64,000 nt of DNA from Allobosea robiniae (lineage in GTDB: Bacteria > Pseudomonadota > Alphaproteobacteria > Rhizobiales > Beijerinckiaceae), in contig NZ_FNBZ01000001.1 of the NCBI RefSeq assembly GCF_900102525.1, positions 1 through 64,000 of the forward strand, given 5' to 3'. This document shows positions 26,803 through 35,845 of the stretch, in pieces. The notes beneath the pieces are model-generated. The model was not told the DNA's origin. It saw only the letters and a list, made by a program, of their open reading frames with translations, and did no database searches. The position numbers and the translations under genes were made by a program. How positions within the stretch are numbered: the first letter of the stretch is position 1; the number at the start of each line of letters is the position of its first letter.

Positions 26803-28356
26803 TCAGCTACGCTTCGGCGCGTTGGCGCCGAGCGAGACATGGTCGAGCCGGAACACCGCGCCGCGCGGGTGAAGCTGATAACCCTCGACCCATTCGCGCT
26901 GGGCGCCGAGCAGGTCGAAGAAGGCCGGGATGATCGAGGGCACCTCGGCATTCATCAGCTTCTGCGCCTCGGCATAGAGCGCGCGGCGCTTGGTCTCGTC
27001 GACGGTCGCCCGTGCCTCGAAGACGACCTTGTCGAAGGCCGCATTGTTCCAGCGCGTCTCGTTCCAGGCGGCGTTCGAGGTGTAGAGCAGCGAGAAGATG
27101 GCGTCGGCCGTCGCCTGCATGTTGTAGAAGCCGACATAGAAGGAGCCCTTCTTCCAGACCTGATCGAGATAGGTCGCGTGCGGCATGGTCTCGACCTTGA
27201 TGTCGAAGCCGGCGGGCTTGGCCATCTCGCGCAGGGCGACGGCGAGCTGGGTGCGCTGGCCCGGTCGGTCGGAGGCGATCAGCGTCGCCTCGAGCCCCTT
27301 CGGATAGCCGGCTTCCGCCAGCAGCGCCTTGGCCTTGGCGATGTCGGCCTTTTTCGCCGGCAGGTCGGCATAGAAGCGATAGGCCGGGTTGAGCGGCGTG
27401 TCGTTGCCAGGCGAGCCGAAGCCCTCGGTGACGAAATCGACCATGGCGGCGCGGTCGACGGTGAGAGCCAGCGCCTGGCGCACGCGCACATCGTTGAAGG
27501 GCTTCTGGTCGCAGCCGAAATTGACATTGCAGAACTGGCCAGACGGCACGCGCAGTGCCTTGACGCCGCTCGCCTTCTGCAGGCGGCCGAATTCGGTCGG
27601 CGGGGTCGTCGAGATCAGGTCGGTATCGCCTGCGATCAGCGCGGACGCCTCGGCGCTGACATCCGGGAAGACGAGAATCTCGATCCGGTCGAGATAGGGC
27701 CGGTCCTTGTCGTAATAGGCGTCGTTGCGGGCGACGACGATCTGCCGCTCCGGCTCGAAGGAGACGAGCTTAAACGGGCCCGTACCGACGGCTTCGCGGT
27801 CGAGCTTCTGGAGACCACCCTTGATGACCGCGGCCGGCACGATCTTGGCGTTGGTGTAGGCGAGCGTCACCGGCAGGTCGGCGAAGGGAGCCGAGAGGCT
27901 GAAGACAACGGTGGCATCGTCCTTCGCCACGACCTTGGCGATCGGGCCGACATTCTGACGGGCCGGCGAGGCGGTCTTGGCGTCGAGGATGGCCTCGAAG
28001 GTCGCGACGACATCGGCCGCCGTGCAGGGCGAGCCGTCATGGAAGCTCAGGCCCTTGCGCAGAGCGAAGGTCCACTCGGTCAGGTCAGCGGAATTCGTCC
28101 AGGATTCAGCAAGATCGGGCTCGGCGCTCATGTCGGGCTTGAGCCGGGTCAGGTTGGAGTAGAGCAGTTCGGCGACGAGATATTCCGGGTTCACGCGGGT
28201 GACGAGGGGATTGAGCTTGGAAACCGCCTGGTCGACGCTGACGCGCAGCGTGCCGCCCCGGCGTGGCGTCTGCGCGAAGGCCGGAACGCCGGACAGGGCA
28301 AGGCCGCTGAGAGCGGCGGAAGCGGCGAGGAAATCGCGACGATGGATGCTCGGCAT
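26803..28356 (-). CDS. Dipeptide-type ABC substrate-binding protein (Tat signal)
   Basis: This 517-residue SBP family 5 protein starts at the ATG at 28356 (MPSIHRRDFLAASAALSG), preceded by AAGGAG. The twin-arginine motif HRRDFLA and the AFA cleavage region point to export in folded form by the Tat pathway. Family segments include GGTLRVSVDQ, WTFALRKGLSFHDGSP and GTGPFKLVSFEPERQI. It leads the transporter genes dppB-like, dppC-like and fused dppDF-like, and follows an M20 hydrolase gene by 11 bases, suggesting an acylated amino acid or peptide as ligand. Confidence 0.92.
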   Translation of the reverse strand: MPSIHRRDFLAASAALSGLALSGVPAFAQTPRRGGTLRVSVDQAVSKLNPLVTRVNPEYLVAELLYSNLTRLKPDMSAEPDLAESWTNSADLTEWTFALRKGLSFHDGSPCTAADVVATFEAILDAKTASPARQNVGPIAKVVAKDDATVVFSLSAPFADLPVTLAYTNAKIVPAAVIKGGLQKLDREAVGTGPFKLVSFEPERQIVVARNDAYYDKDRPYLDRIEILVFPDVSAEASALIAGDTDLISTTPPTEFGRLQKASGVKALRVPSGQFCNVNFGCDQKPFNDVRVRQALALTVDRAAMVDFVTEGFGSPGNDTPLNPAYRFYADLPAKKADIAKAKALLAEAGYPKGLEATLIASDRPGQRTQLAVALREMAKPAGFDIKVETMPHATYLDQVWKKGSFYVGFYNMQATADAIFSLLYTSNAAWNETRWNNAAFDKVVFEARATVDETKRRALYAEAQKLMNAEVPSIIPAFFDLLGAQREWVEGYQLHPRGAVFRLDHVSLGANAPKRS

Positions 28357-28367
28357 GGAACGCTCCT

Positions 28368-29690
28368 TCAGCTCTTGGGGGATAGATCGGGGTTGATGTC
28401 GGGCCTGAAATCGGCGGCGAGATAGGACAGCACCGCCCGCGCCAGCGAGACGATGTCCGGCACCGTGGTGTATTCGCCCGGCGAGTGGACGTTGCGGTCG
28501 GGCCGGCCGAGCCCGCCGAGCAGCACCTCCTGCCGGCCGGTCGCGCGCTGGACCCAGCCGAAATCGGAGCAGCTCGCCGCGCCCCATTTGCGGAAGTCCT
28601 CCGGCGCATAGCCGAAGCCCTGCCCCATCGCGGCCTGCCAGCGCGGCCAATGCGGCCCGGCCGGGTCGGCGGTCGGCATCAGGTGCCCGACCAGCGTCGT
28701 CTCGATCGAGAGATCGGGCACGGTGGCGGTGCTGCGGCTGATCACCGCCTCGATCTCGGCCAACGCCTCCTCGAAGCGCTCCTCCGGGGCATAGCGCCGG
28801 TTGAGCGTCAGCTCGACGAGGGCCGGAACCTGGCCGCCGGCCGTGCCGCCCTGGATCGCGGCGAGGTTGAGCTGGGCTGCGAGCGGCGGCTTGCCGGGCG
28901 GCGGCGGCAGGGCCGAGACACGGGTCGCGATCTGCGCCTTCAGCTCCGTCAGTGCGTTGAGCAGCGGCAGCGTTCCATCGATCGCATTGACGCCAGAACC
29001 CTTGCGGTTGCCTTCGCCGGCATGGACGGCCTGGCCATGGATGCGGACGAGCAGGTTGAACAGGCCGAAGCAGCCGGCCCAGACCCGCGCCTCGGCGCTG
29101 CCGTTGAAGTTGAGGATGTGCTCGGGAAGGCGGCCCTGCTCGGCGAGGTAGCGGATGCCGGGATAGAGGCCGCCCTCTTCGTCGGTGCAGAACAGCAGCA
29201 TCGGGTCGTAGGCGAGTTCGACGCCGCAGGTCCGGGCGGCGCGCAACGCCAGCAGGATCGCGGCGACGCAACCCTTCATGTCGGCTGCGCCCAAGCCGAT
29301 CAGGCGATCGCCGTCGCGCTCCATGCGCAGCGGATCGGTTTTCCAGCCCGCCGCGGCCGGCACCGTGTCGACGTGGAAATAAAGGCCGCAGACCGGCCGC
29401 CCGCCGGCGCGGCTGGCGATCAGGTTCGTGCGCGGGCCGGCCCCCGGTCCATTCGGCACCTTCCACAGGCTCTCGGGCACCGTGACCCGTTCGGCCTCGA
29501 AGCCGAGCGGGGCGACGAGCGCCTCCATCAGCCCGGCGAAATCATCGTAGCCCAGGCCGGGCGGGAACGAGGTGTCGACCGCGATCATCCGGCCGAGCCC
29601 GGCGACCGCATCGTCGGCATTGGCGGCAATCCAGCCGCAGGCCTCCGCCAGCGCCGTCTCGTTTTGTCGGAGGGATACAGGCTCGACCAT
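28368..29690 (-). CDS. M20-family deacylase/peptidase with complete metal site
   Basis: The 440-residue protein has all canonical M20 catalytic features: FHVDTVPAA, GAADMKG, CTDEEGG and a C-terminal VHSPGEYT. It resembles ArgE/DapE-type N-acyl amino acid deacylases or dipeptidases, cytoplasmic and zinc- or cobalt-dependent. It is the first gene of the 21025-29690 operon and is divergent from a GntR/HutC regulator. The same operon ends with a second M20 protein whose metal site is altered, so the two are not redundant. Confidence 0.88.
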   Translation of the reverse strand: MVEPVSLRQNETALAEACGWIAANADDAVAGLGRMIAVDTSFPPGLGYDDFAGLMEALVAPLGFEAERVTVPESLWKVPNGPGAGPRTNLIASRAGGRPVCGLYFHVDTVPAAAGWKTDPLRMERDGDRLIGLGAADMKGCVAAILLALRAARTCGVELAYDPMLLFCTDEEGGLYPGIRYLAEQGRLPEHILNFNGSAEARVWAGCFGLFNLLVRIHGQAVHAGEGNRKGSGVNAIDGTLPLLNALTELKAQIATRVSALPPPPGKPPLAAQLNLAAIQGGTAGGQVPALVELTLNRRYAPEERFEEALAEIEAVISRSTATVPDLSIETTLVGHLMPTADPAGPHWPRWQAAMGQGFGYAPEDFRKWGAASCSDFGWVQRATGRQEVLLGGLGRPDRNVHSPGEYTTVPDIVSLARAVLSYLAADFRPDINPDLSPKS

Positions 29691-29800
29691 CGTTCAGCCC
29701 AGCGACGCCGCGCTTGTCCGGCGCCCGTACGATCTGCGATGGAGCAATCGAAATGCCGCTTCTGGCAATGCCATTTGCGGTCCCCTCTCTTTCATATAAA

Positions 29801-29808
29801 CTATATAG
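29801..29808. promoter_or_regulatory. Probable GntR operator region in divergent promoter
   Basis: The palindrome CTATATAG lies in an AT-rich patch (about 29792-29814) 18 bases upstream of the GntR start and within the 135-base divergent promoter of the M20 gene. HutC-type GntR proteins commonly bind AT-rich short palindromes. The assignment rests on position and composition only. Confidence 0.4.
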
Positions 29809-29825
29809 AAATAGGACTCAGCGGC

Positions 29826-30638
29826 ATGCCCCCTGTCAATGCCAAAAATGCGACGGCCGCTGCGGCCGGAACGGGCAGCGATGCCAGAGCCGCGGCGCCG
29901 ACCCTGCCGAATTTCGGCGCCGGCGAAGCCGCGCCGCTCTATGAGCGCGTGAAGCGACACATGTCGGAAGCGATCCTGGTCGGCGAATGGCAGCCGGGGA
30001 TGGTTCTTCCCAGCGAGACGTCCCTCGCCCAGGGCTTCGGCATCGCGGTCGGCACGGTGCGCCGCGCGATGAGCGATCTGGTGGCGGAGGGACTGCTGAC
30101 GCGCCGCCGCAAGACCGGCACGGTCGTGACCGGCCGGACGCCGCATCACAGCCTGCGCTTCTTCTTCCAGTATTTCCGCCTGCACCGGGCCGATGGCAGT
30201 CTCGTCCGCTCGACCAGCCGGTTCCTGAGCGTCGAGGCCCTGCCCGCCACGCCGGCACAGGCGGAGGCGCTGCAGATCAGGGCCGGAGGCGTGATCAGGA
30301 TTCGCCGCATTCGCCATGTCGATGGCCGTCCGGTGATGCACGACAGGATGATCATGGCACAGGAACGGCTGCCGGACTGGCCGTGCGGCACCACCGACCT
30401 GCCGCCCCTGCTCTATCTCCACCTGCTGGAACGCTACGGTATCCGGATTTCCGCGGTTCGCGAACAGATCACCGCCGATCTCGCCGATGACGAGGATATC
30501 GCGCTGCTCGAGCTCGGCGGGCGCGAAGCCGTGCTGACGATCGACGAGGTCGCCTACGATCAGGCGGGCGTTCCCACCATCCTCGGATGGCATCGCGCGA
30601 CGACGGCCGCTCACGCCTATGTCAACGAAGTCAGATAG
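29826..30638 (+). CDS. GntR-family (HutC subgroup) regulator
   Basis: The 270-residue protein has a winged helix-turn-helix (about residues 38-105: PLYERVKRHMSEAILVGEW, LPSETSLAQGFGIAVGTVRRAM in part) and a C-terminal UTRA ligand-binding domain (about 115-265). An N-terminal low-complexity stretch rich in alanine precedes the DNA-binding domain. The start at 29826 is the first ATG after the AT-rich promoter; the frame is open far upstream only because it is antisense to the M20 gene. It should control the divergent 21025-29690 operon. Confidence 0.87.
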   Translation: MPPVNAKNATAAAAGTGSDARAAAPTLPNFGAGEAAPLYERVKRHMSEAILVGEWQPGMVLPSETSLAQGFGIAVGTVRRAMSDLVAEGLLTRRRKTGTVVTGRTPHHSLRFFFQYFRLHRADGSLVRSTSRFLSVEALPATPAQAEALQIRAGGVIRIRRIRHVDGRPVMHDRMIMAQERLPDWPCGTTDLPPLLYLHLLERYGIRISAVREQITADLADDEDIALLELGGREAVLTIDEVAYDQAGVPTILGWHRATTAAHAYVNEVR

Positions 30639-30663
30639 GCCCGTGCCCCATCCGGGCATGGGC
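30639..30663. terminator. Stem-loop between convergent GntR and acetyltransferase genes
   Basis: GCCCGTGCCC (30639-30648) and GGGCATGGGC (30654-30663) form a 10-base stem with one G-U pair and a 5-base loop, starting immediately after the GntR stop codon. No T-tract follows, so termination may be weak or factor-assisted. Confidence 0.45.
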
Positions 30664-30689
30664 CCGGCGCCAGCCTCCGGGTGGCCTCG

Positions 30690-31595
30690 CTAGCCGAGCG
30701 CCTGACTGGCGAGCGCGATGCGGCGCGGACCGCCCGGGATCGACGGCATGTAGGGAGCCCGTCCCAGCCCCATCGATGTGGCGCTGTCGTGGATCTGCAT
30801 GCCGCTGGCGACGAGGAAGTTGGTGAAGGCGGTATTGCAGGCCGGCGTGTCGGCTCGCAGGAACCTGCCGGCATGGACCTCGACATAGGGGCGCGAGACC
30901 GCGATCGCATCGGCCTCGGTCGCAGCGATGACCGGGCCGATGACATGCCCTCGTCCGAACGGCCGGCAAAGGGCGAAGGAGACGATCTCCTCGTTGCGGA
31001 TCAGGACATGTCCCTCGGATACCGGAAGCAGGGAACCGAAAACGGCGGAGCGATCCAGGCCGATCGCCGCACAGTCGAGCCGCAGAAGGCTGTCGTGATC
31101 CTCGGCCTGGAGCGGACGAAGCGAGCCTTCCGTCCTGGCGAAAGGCATGACCTTTCCAGGATTGAGCGCATCCGGGGCGGCCTCCCCCTGACAACGCAGG
31201 ACCTTCTGCTCGTACCCGTAGCCGAGCGAGCGATAGAGCCGCTTCGCCTCCCGCGTCGCGGTGAGCCCGAAAACGACGCCCGGATTCAGCTCATGCGCCT
31301 TCTCCATGAGCCAGCTTCCCGCCCCTTGCTCCTGCAGGCGGGGCAAGGTGATCAGCATGCAGACCATGGCGAAATCCGGCCTGTAGCGGAGCCACATCAC
31401 GGTTCCGACGACCCGTCCGATCTCGTCGACAGCGGCAAGCCCTTGCCCCAGATCGAGCAGCATCTGCCAGTCGCCTTCCCGATGCGGCCAACCCACCGAA
31501 ACGGACAGCGCATGCAGCAGCGTGGGATCGACCTGCCTGATGTCGCGCAAGCTGAGCTCGAACGTGTCGATATGCAGTCGGGCGATCGTCTCCAA
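30690..31595 (-). CDS. GNAT acetyltransferase with YitH/HsnAT-like second domain
   Basis: The protein has an N-terminal GNAT domain with the acetyl-CoA loop RLQEQGAGSWL and a C-terminal second acetyltransferase-like domain (RPFGRGHVIGPVIAATEADA). It is about 301 residues if the TTG at 31595 is the start, which has GGAGG six to seven bases upstream; an in-frame ATG at 31703 gives a longer but atypical N-terminus. Its C-terminus (ALASQALG) and overall layout match the acetyltransferase at 39662, so the two are paralogues. Substrate is unknown. The 281 bases between this start and the TTG of the GhrA-like gene hold no clear gene or signal. Confidence 0.75.
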   Translation of the reverse strand: METIARLHIDTFELSLRDIRQVDPTLLHALSVSVGWPHREGDWQMLLDLGQGLAAVDEIGRVVGTVMWLRYRPDFAMVCMLITLPRLQEQGAGSWLMEKAHELNPGVVFGLTATREAKRLYRSLGYGYEQKVLRCQGEAAPDALNPGKVMPFARTEGSLRPLQAEDHDSLLRLDCAAIGLDRSAVFGSLLPVSEGHVLIRNEEIVSFALCRPFGRGHVIGPVIAATEADAIAVSRPYVEVHAGRFLRADTPACNTAFTNFLVASGMQIHDSATSMGLGRAPYMPSIPGGPRRIALASQALG

Positions 31596-31876
31596 ATCGC
31601 AGCCTCCGCCGTGTCCACGGCTCTGCCCGGCTGCCGATTCCAGCCGGGTACCGATCGGTTCTAAACCAATCCCGCAACAGGAAGCACCGTTATTCCACGG
31701 CAATTCGGCAGGGAAGTCCGCGAGGCGGTGCCGAAACGATGCGAAGGCCGGTGCGCCGGCCCTATCATGTCGCCAACGCCGCCTTGACCCGGAGCCGCCC
31801 GCGACGGGATGCGCGAACGGCCCGGCGCAGAATTCGTGCAGGAACAGCCTGATCTTCCGATCTCACGGAGCTCGCC

Positions 31877-32800
31877 TTGACCTTCCTCTTCAACTCCACC
31901 GATGAGCGGGCCCGGGTGTTTTCGGCGCGCTTCGCCGAGGAATTGCCGGATATCCGCTTCCTCAAAGCCGGCGATGCCTATGATCCCGCCGATATCCGCT
32001 ATCTCGTCACCTGGACGGCCCCGGACGATCTCCACCGTCTTGCCAATCTCGAAATCCTGTTCTCGATCGGCGCCGGCATCGACCAGATGAAGACGGACGG
32101 ATTGCCGCCCGGCGTCCTCGTCGTCCGAATGGTCGAGGAGGGCATCACCCGGATGATGCAGGAATACGTGACGCTCGGCGTGCTCGCCCTGCATCGGCAA
32201 TGGCCGCTCTACATCGCCCAGCAGAACGCCGCGCATTGGGAGGCGTACGATATCGTATCCGCCACCGACCGCCGGATCGGCGTGCTCGGCCTGGGCATGA
32301 TGGGATCGGCCGTCATCGACCGCCTGAAGCCTTTCGGCTTTCCGATATCCGGCTGGAGCCGCTCGCCGCGATCGATCGACGGGATTCGCTGCCTTCATGG
32401 CGCGGCGGGCCTGTCCACCCTGCTCGCCGAGACCGATATCCTGATCTGCCTGCTGCCGCTCACGCCCGAGACGACCGGCATTCTGGATGCGGAGCTCTTT
32501 GCGCAACTCCCCGTCGGGGCGGGCCTCGTGCATGTCGGCCGCGGCCAGCATCTCGACCAGGCTGCCCTGCTCGATGCACTCGACAGAGGCCATCTGTCCG
32601 GCGCCGTGCTCGACGTCACGGAGCCAGAGCCGCTTCCGCCCGGCCATCGCCTGTGGAGCCATCCCAAGGTGATCCTGACGCCGCATATCGCCAGCAAGGT
32701 GGAGGCCGAGCCCGCAGCCAGGGCCGTCATCGAGAATATCCGTCGCCATCGCTCCGGCCTGCCGCCGATCGGCCTGGTCGATCGCAGCCGCGGCTACTGA
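31877..32800 (+). CDS. D-2-hydroxyacid dehydrogenase, GhrA-like
   Basis: The 307-residue NAD(P)-dependent reductase resembles glyoxylate/hydroxypyruvate reductase A. It has the nucleotide motif [11 protein letters not shown], the arginine segment HVGRGQHLD, the glutamate segment [11 protein letters not shown] and the catalytic histidine in LTPHIAS. The start is a TTG at 31877 with ACGGAG 8 bases upstream. It begins a forward run with cupin, two aldehyde dehydrogenases and a TtuC-like enzyme, and would handle a 2-keto or 2-hydroxy acid made there. Confidence 0.83.
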   Translation: MTFLFNSTDERARVFSARFAEELPDIRFLKAGDAYDPADIRYLVTWTAPDDLHRLANLEILFSIGAGIDQMKTDGLPPGVLVVRMVEEGITRMMQEYVTLGVLALHRQWPLYIAQQNAAHWEAYDIVSATDRRIGVLGLGMMGSAVIDRLKPFGFPISGWSRSPRSIDGIRCLHGAAGLSTLLAETDILICLLPLTPETTGILDAELFAQLPVGAGLVHVGRGQHLDQAALLDALDRGHLSGAVLDVTEPEPLPPGHRLWSHPKVILTPHIASKVEAEPAARAVIENIRRHRSGLPPIGLVDRSRGY

Positions 32801-32829
32801 ATCCTCCTGCCCAACGAAAGGCTTATCCC

Positions 32830-33183
32830 ATGTCTCTTCTCGTCAAGCTCGACCTCGCCGGAACCGGCGAGCCCAAGCATTCAAAGGCGGCCGCGGACCG
32901 CCTCATTTCCGGCGATCCGTCGTTCAAGACCTGGGCGCAGGACGAATCCCGCAAGGACCCCGTCCGCACGGGCGTGTGGGAAGCCACGCCGGGCGAGACC
33001 CGCTCGATCAAAGGCGAGACGATGGAGTTCTGCTACATCCTCTCCGGCGTCGTGGAGCTGACCGAGGAAGGCCAGCCGCCGCGCATCTTCCGCGCCGGCG
33101 ACAGCTTCGTGATGAAGCCCGGCTATGTCGGCGTCTGGAAAACGATCGAGACCGTCCGGAAGATCTACGTCATTGCCGGCTGA
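32830..33183 (+). CDS. Small cupin-domain protein
   Basis: The 117-residue protein has a single cupin barrel of the EutQ/DUF861 type (TRSIKGETMEFCYILSGVVEL in part, and FRAGDSFVMKPGYVGVWKT). The start ATG at 32830 lies 29 bases after the GhrA-like gene, with GAAAGG upstream. Only one glutamate and no clear His-His pair of the metal-binding cupin motif is visible, so it may be a metal-free binding or isomerase-like protein. Its role in the operon is unknown. Confidence 0.8.
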   Translation: MSLLVKLDLAGTGEPKHSKAAADRLISGDPSFKTWAQDESRKDPVRTGVWEATPGETRSIKGETMEFCYILSGVVELTEEGQPPRIFRAGDSFVMKPGYVGVWKTIETVRKIYVIAG

Positions 33184-33184
33184 G

Positions 33185-33209
33185 GGCGCGCCGAAGAATC
33201 GGCCGCGCC
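33185..33209 (+). terminator. GC-rich hairpin after the cupin gene
   Basis: GGCGCGCCGA and TCGG-C-CGCGCC form a 10-base stem with a single bulged C and an AGAA loop, one base after the cupin stop codon. No T-tract follows. It could attenuate reading into the aldehyde dehydrogenase gene 104 bases further on. Confidence 0.35.
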
Positions 33210-33312
33210 GCGCGGAGCAAACGGGATTTCCGATCGGCGCCGGCACGTTCAGAGGCGCAAACTGCGGGTGTGGCCGATCTAGCCTGACACGACCGCCAGC
33301 TGGAGATCCGCC

Positions 33313-34776
33313 GTGTCGCTAAGTTTCGATCCCTCCTCGGTCACGCTCCCGCGCGGCCATTTCATCGGCGGCGAATGGGTCGATGCCAAGGATGGCATCG
33401 ACCTGCATCGCCCTTCGGACGCGGCCGCTTTCGCCGCTTGCCCGGTCGGCGATGCCGGCCTCGTCGACCGCGCCGTGGCCGCCGCGAAGGCAGCCCTGGC
33501 CGAGAGCGGCTGGGGGCGCCTGGCGCCGCGGGAACGCGCCCGCGCGCTGCATCGCTGGGCCGACCTCATCGAGGCGGAAGCGGAAACGCTGGCGCGGCTG
33601 GAGGCCATCGCCTCGACCCGGCCGATCTCCGAGCTCATGGCGGGCGATGTTCCGGTGACCGCGGAGCAGATCCGCTTCTTCGCCGAATTCGCCGACAAGG
33701 AAGGCGGCAATCTCGTCCCGACCGGCTCCGACAGCTTCGGCATGATCGCGACGGAGCCCTATGGCGTCGTCGGCGCAATCACGCCCTGGAACTTCCCGAT
33801 CAACATGGCCGGCTGGAAGCTCGGCCCGGCGCTCGCGGCCGGCAATGCCGTCGTGCTGAAACCCTCGGAGATGACGCCTTTCGCCACGCTCTACCTGGCG
33901 GAGCTGTCGGTGCGCGCCGGCTTGCCGGCCGGCCTGGTCAATATCGTGCTCGGCGACGGCCGGACCACCGGCACCGCGATCACCGGCCATCCCGACATCG
34001 CCAAGGTCTCGTTCACCGGCTCGACCGCCGCCGGCGCCGCGATCATGGAAAACATCGCCCGCACAGGCATCAAGCCGATGACGCTCGAACTCGGCGGAAA
34101 AAGCCCGCAACTCGTCTTCGCCGATGCCGACCTGCCGCTTGCGGCCGGCGCCATCGCCCGCAGCATCCTCGGCAATGCCGGCCAGGCCTGCGTCGCCGGC
34201 TCGCGGCTGATCGTGGCGGAGAGCGTCGCGGAGGAGCTCGTCGGGCTCATCGTCGAGCGCATGCGCACTGTCCGCCCGGGCGCGACCTGGGACGCAGCGA
34301 GCGCCTATTCGCCGATCATCTCCGAGCGGCAGATCGGCCGCATGACTGGCATCGTCCATGCGGCGGTGGCGCGCGGCGCCACTTGCCGTCTGGGCGGCGA
34401 ACGCCTCGACCATGCCGGCTATTTCTATGCGCCGACCGTGCTGGAGGGCGTCGACGCCAGTTCGCCCGCCGTGACCGAGGAAATCTTCGGACCGGTCCTG
34501 ACCGTCCAGACCTTCCGGGAGGAAGAGGAAGGGCTCGGGCTCGCCGATCATCCGACCTATGGGCTCTGCGCCGGCCTCTACACGCGCGATCTGTCGCGGG
34601 CGCTGCGTGCGATCGACCGCCTCCAGGCCGGCACCGTCTGGGTCAACCGCTATGGCCGCTCGCGGGACCACATCCTGCCGACCGGAGGCTACAAGCAGTC
34701 CGGCCTCGGCAAGGATCTCGGCCGCGAGGCCTATCTCGCCAATCGCAAATCCAAGAGCGTCCTGATCGCCGTCTGA
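33313..34776 (+). CDS. NAD(P)-dependent aldehyde dehydrogenase
   Basis: The 487-residue enzyme oxidises an aldehyde to the acid. Catalytic residues are all present: Asn160 (ITPWN), Glu259 (LELGG) and Cys293 (NAGQACVAGSR). The start is a GTG at 33313 with GGAG upstream. It resembles aldehyde dehydrogenases for gamma-glutamyl-aminobutyraldehyde or betaine aldehyde, but family alone does not fix the substrate. It is 12 bases upstream of the TtuC-like gene. Confidence 0.9.
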   Translation: MSLSFDPSSVTLPRGHFIGGEWVDAKDGIDLHRPSDAAAFAACPVGDAGLVDRAVAAAKAALAESGWGRLAPRERARALHRWADLIEAEAETLARLEAIASTRPISELMAGDVPVTAEQIRFFAEFADKEGGNLVPTGSDSFGMIATEPYGVVGAITPWNFPINMAGWKLGPALAAGNAVVLKPSEMTPFATLYLAELSVRAGLPAGLVNIVLGDGRTTGTAITGHPDIAKVSFTGSTAAGAAIMENIARTGIKPMTLELGGKSPQLVFADADLPLAAGAIARSILGNAGQACVAGSRLIVAESVAEELVGLIVERMRTVRPGATWDAASAYSPIISERQIGRMTGIVHAAVARGATCRLGGERLDHAGYFYAPTVLEGVDASSPAVTEEIFGPVLTVQTFREEEEGLGLADHPTYGLCAGLYTRDLSRALRAIDRLQAGTVWVNRYGRSRDHILPTGGYKQSGLGKDLGREAYLANRKSKSVLIAV

Positions 34777-34788
34777 GGAGACTGCACC

Positions 34789-35832
34789 GTGAAATCCTAC
34801 AAGATCGCCCTGATCCCGGGCGACGGCATCGGCACCGCCGTCATCGACGCGACCTGGCAGGTGCTGAACAAGGCGGCGGCCGGCGCGGGCTTCGCGCTCG
34901 ACGGCACGAGCTTCCCCTGGTCCTGCGATTTCTACGAGAAGACCGGCGCGATGATGCCGCCGGACGGCATCGAGACGCTGCGCGGCTTCGATGCGATCCT
35001 GCTCGGCGCGGTCGGCTGGCCGAAGCGCGTGCCGGATTCGGTCTCGCTCCACGGGCTCCTGCTGCCGATCCGCAAGGCCTTCGTGCAATACGCGAATATC
35101 CGCCCCCACCGACTGCTGCCGGGCGTCGAGGGGCCGCTGCGCGCCAGTGCCTTCGACATCCTCTGCATCCGCGAAAACACCGAGGGCGAGTATTCGGGCG
35201 CCGGAGGCCGCATCCATAACGGCACGGGCGACGAAGTCGCGGTCGAGACGGCGATCTTCACCCGCAAGGGCGTCGAACGCATCCTGCGCTTCGGCTTCGA
35301 GCAGGCCCGCAAGCGCCGGGGCAAGCTCGCCTCGGTGACGAAGTCGAACGCGCAGAAATATTCGATGGTGTTCTGGGACGAGGTCACCGCCCAGGTCGCG
35401 GCCGACTATCCCGATATCGAGGTCGCGAACTACCATATCGACGCCATGGCGGCGCGGATGGTGATGGCGCCGGAAAGCCTCGACGTCGTCGTCGCATCGA
35501 ACCTGTTCGGCGACATCCTGACCGATCTCGGCGCAGCCATCCAGGGCGGGCTGGGCTATGCGGCCTCCGCCAATATCAACCCCGAGCGCAACGCGCCCTC
35601 GATGTTCGAGCCGGTGCATGGCTCGGCCCCCGACATCGCCCATCTCGGTATCGCCAACCCGATCGCGGCGATCTGGTCCGGCGCGATGATGCTGGACCAT
35701 CTCGGGGAATCGCGCGCGGCAGCCGCCGTGATCAGCGCTATCGAAGCCGCAACCGCTCGTGGCATCGGCACGAAGCCCGGCCAGCACAAGACAACCGAGA
35801 TCACCGGCGCCATCGTCGCGGCGCTGGCTTGA
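34789..35832 (+). CDS. Tartrate/D-malate dehydrogenase-like enzyme (TtuC/DmlA type)
   Basis: The 347-residue protein belongs to the isocitrate/isopropylmalate dehydrogenase family and reads most like tartrate dehydrogenase/decarboxylase or D-malate dehydrogenase. It shows LIPGDGIG at the N-terminus, the RENTEGEYSGAGGR phosphate/substrate loop, the YHIDAMAARMV metal-site segment and EPVHGSAPDIA. The start is a GTG at 34789. It would decarboxylate a 2-hydroxy acid NAD-dependently; flanking aldehyde dehydrogenases suggest one pathway. Confidence 0.85.
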   Translation: MKSYKIALIPGDGIGTAVIDATWQVLNKAAAGAGFALDGTSFPWSCDFYEKTGAMMPPDGIETLRGFDAILLGAVGWPKRVPDSVSLHGLLLPIRKAFVQYANIRPHRLLPGVEGPLRASAFDILCIRENTEGEYSGAGGRIHNGTGDEVAVETAIFTRKGVERILRFGFEQARKRRGKLASVTKSNAQKYSMVFWDEVTAQVAADYPDIEVANYHIDAMAARMVMAPESLDVVVASNLFGDILTDLGAAIQGGLGYAASANINPERNAPSMFEPVHGSAPDIAHLGIANPIAAIWSGAMMLDHLGESRAAAAVISAIEAATARGIGTKPGQHKTTEITGAIVAALA

Positions 35833-35845
35833 GAGGACAGCAGAG

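Noticed and set aside
26784..26951. Upstream extension of the DppB-like permease
   Set aside because: It lies inside the binding-protein gene in another frame and its sequence is not membrane-like; the GTG at 26783 starts just before the first helix.
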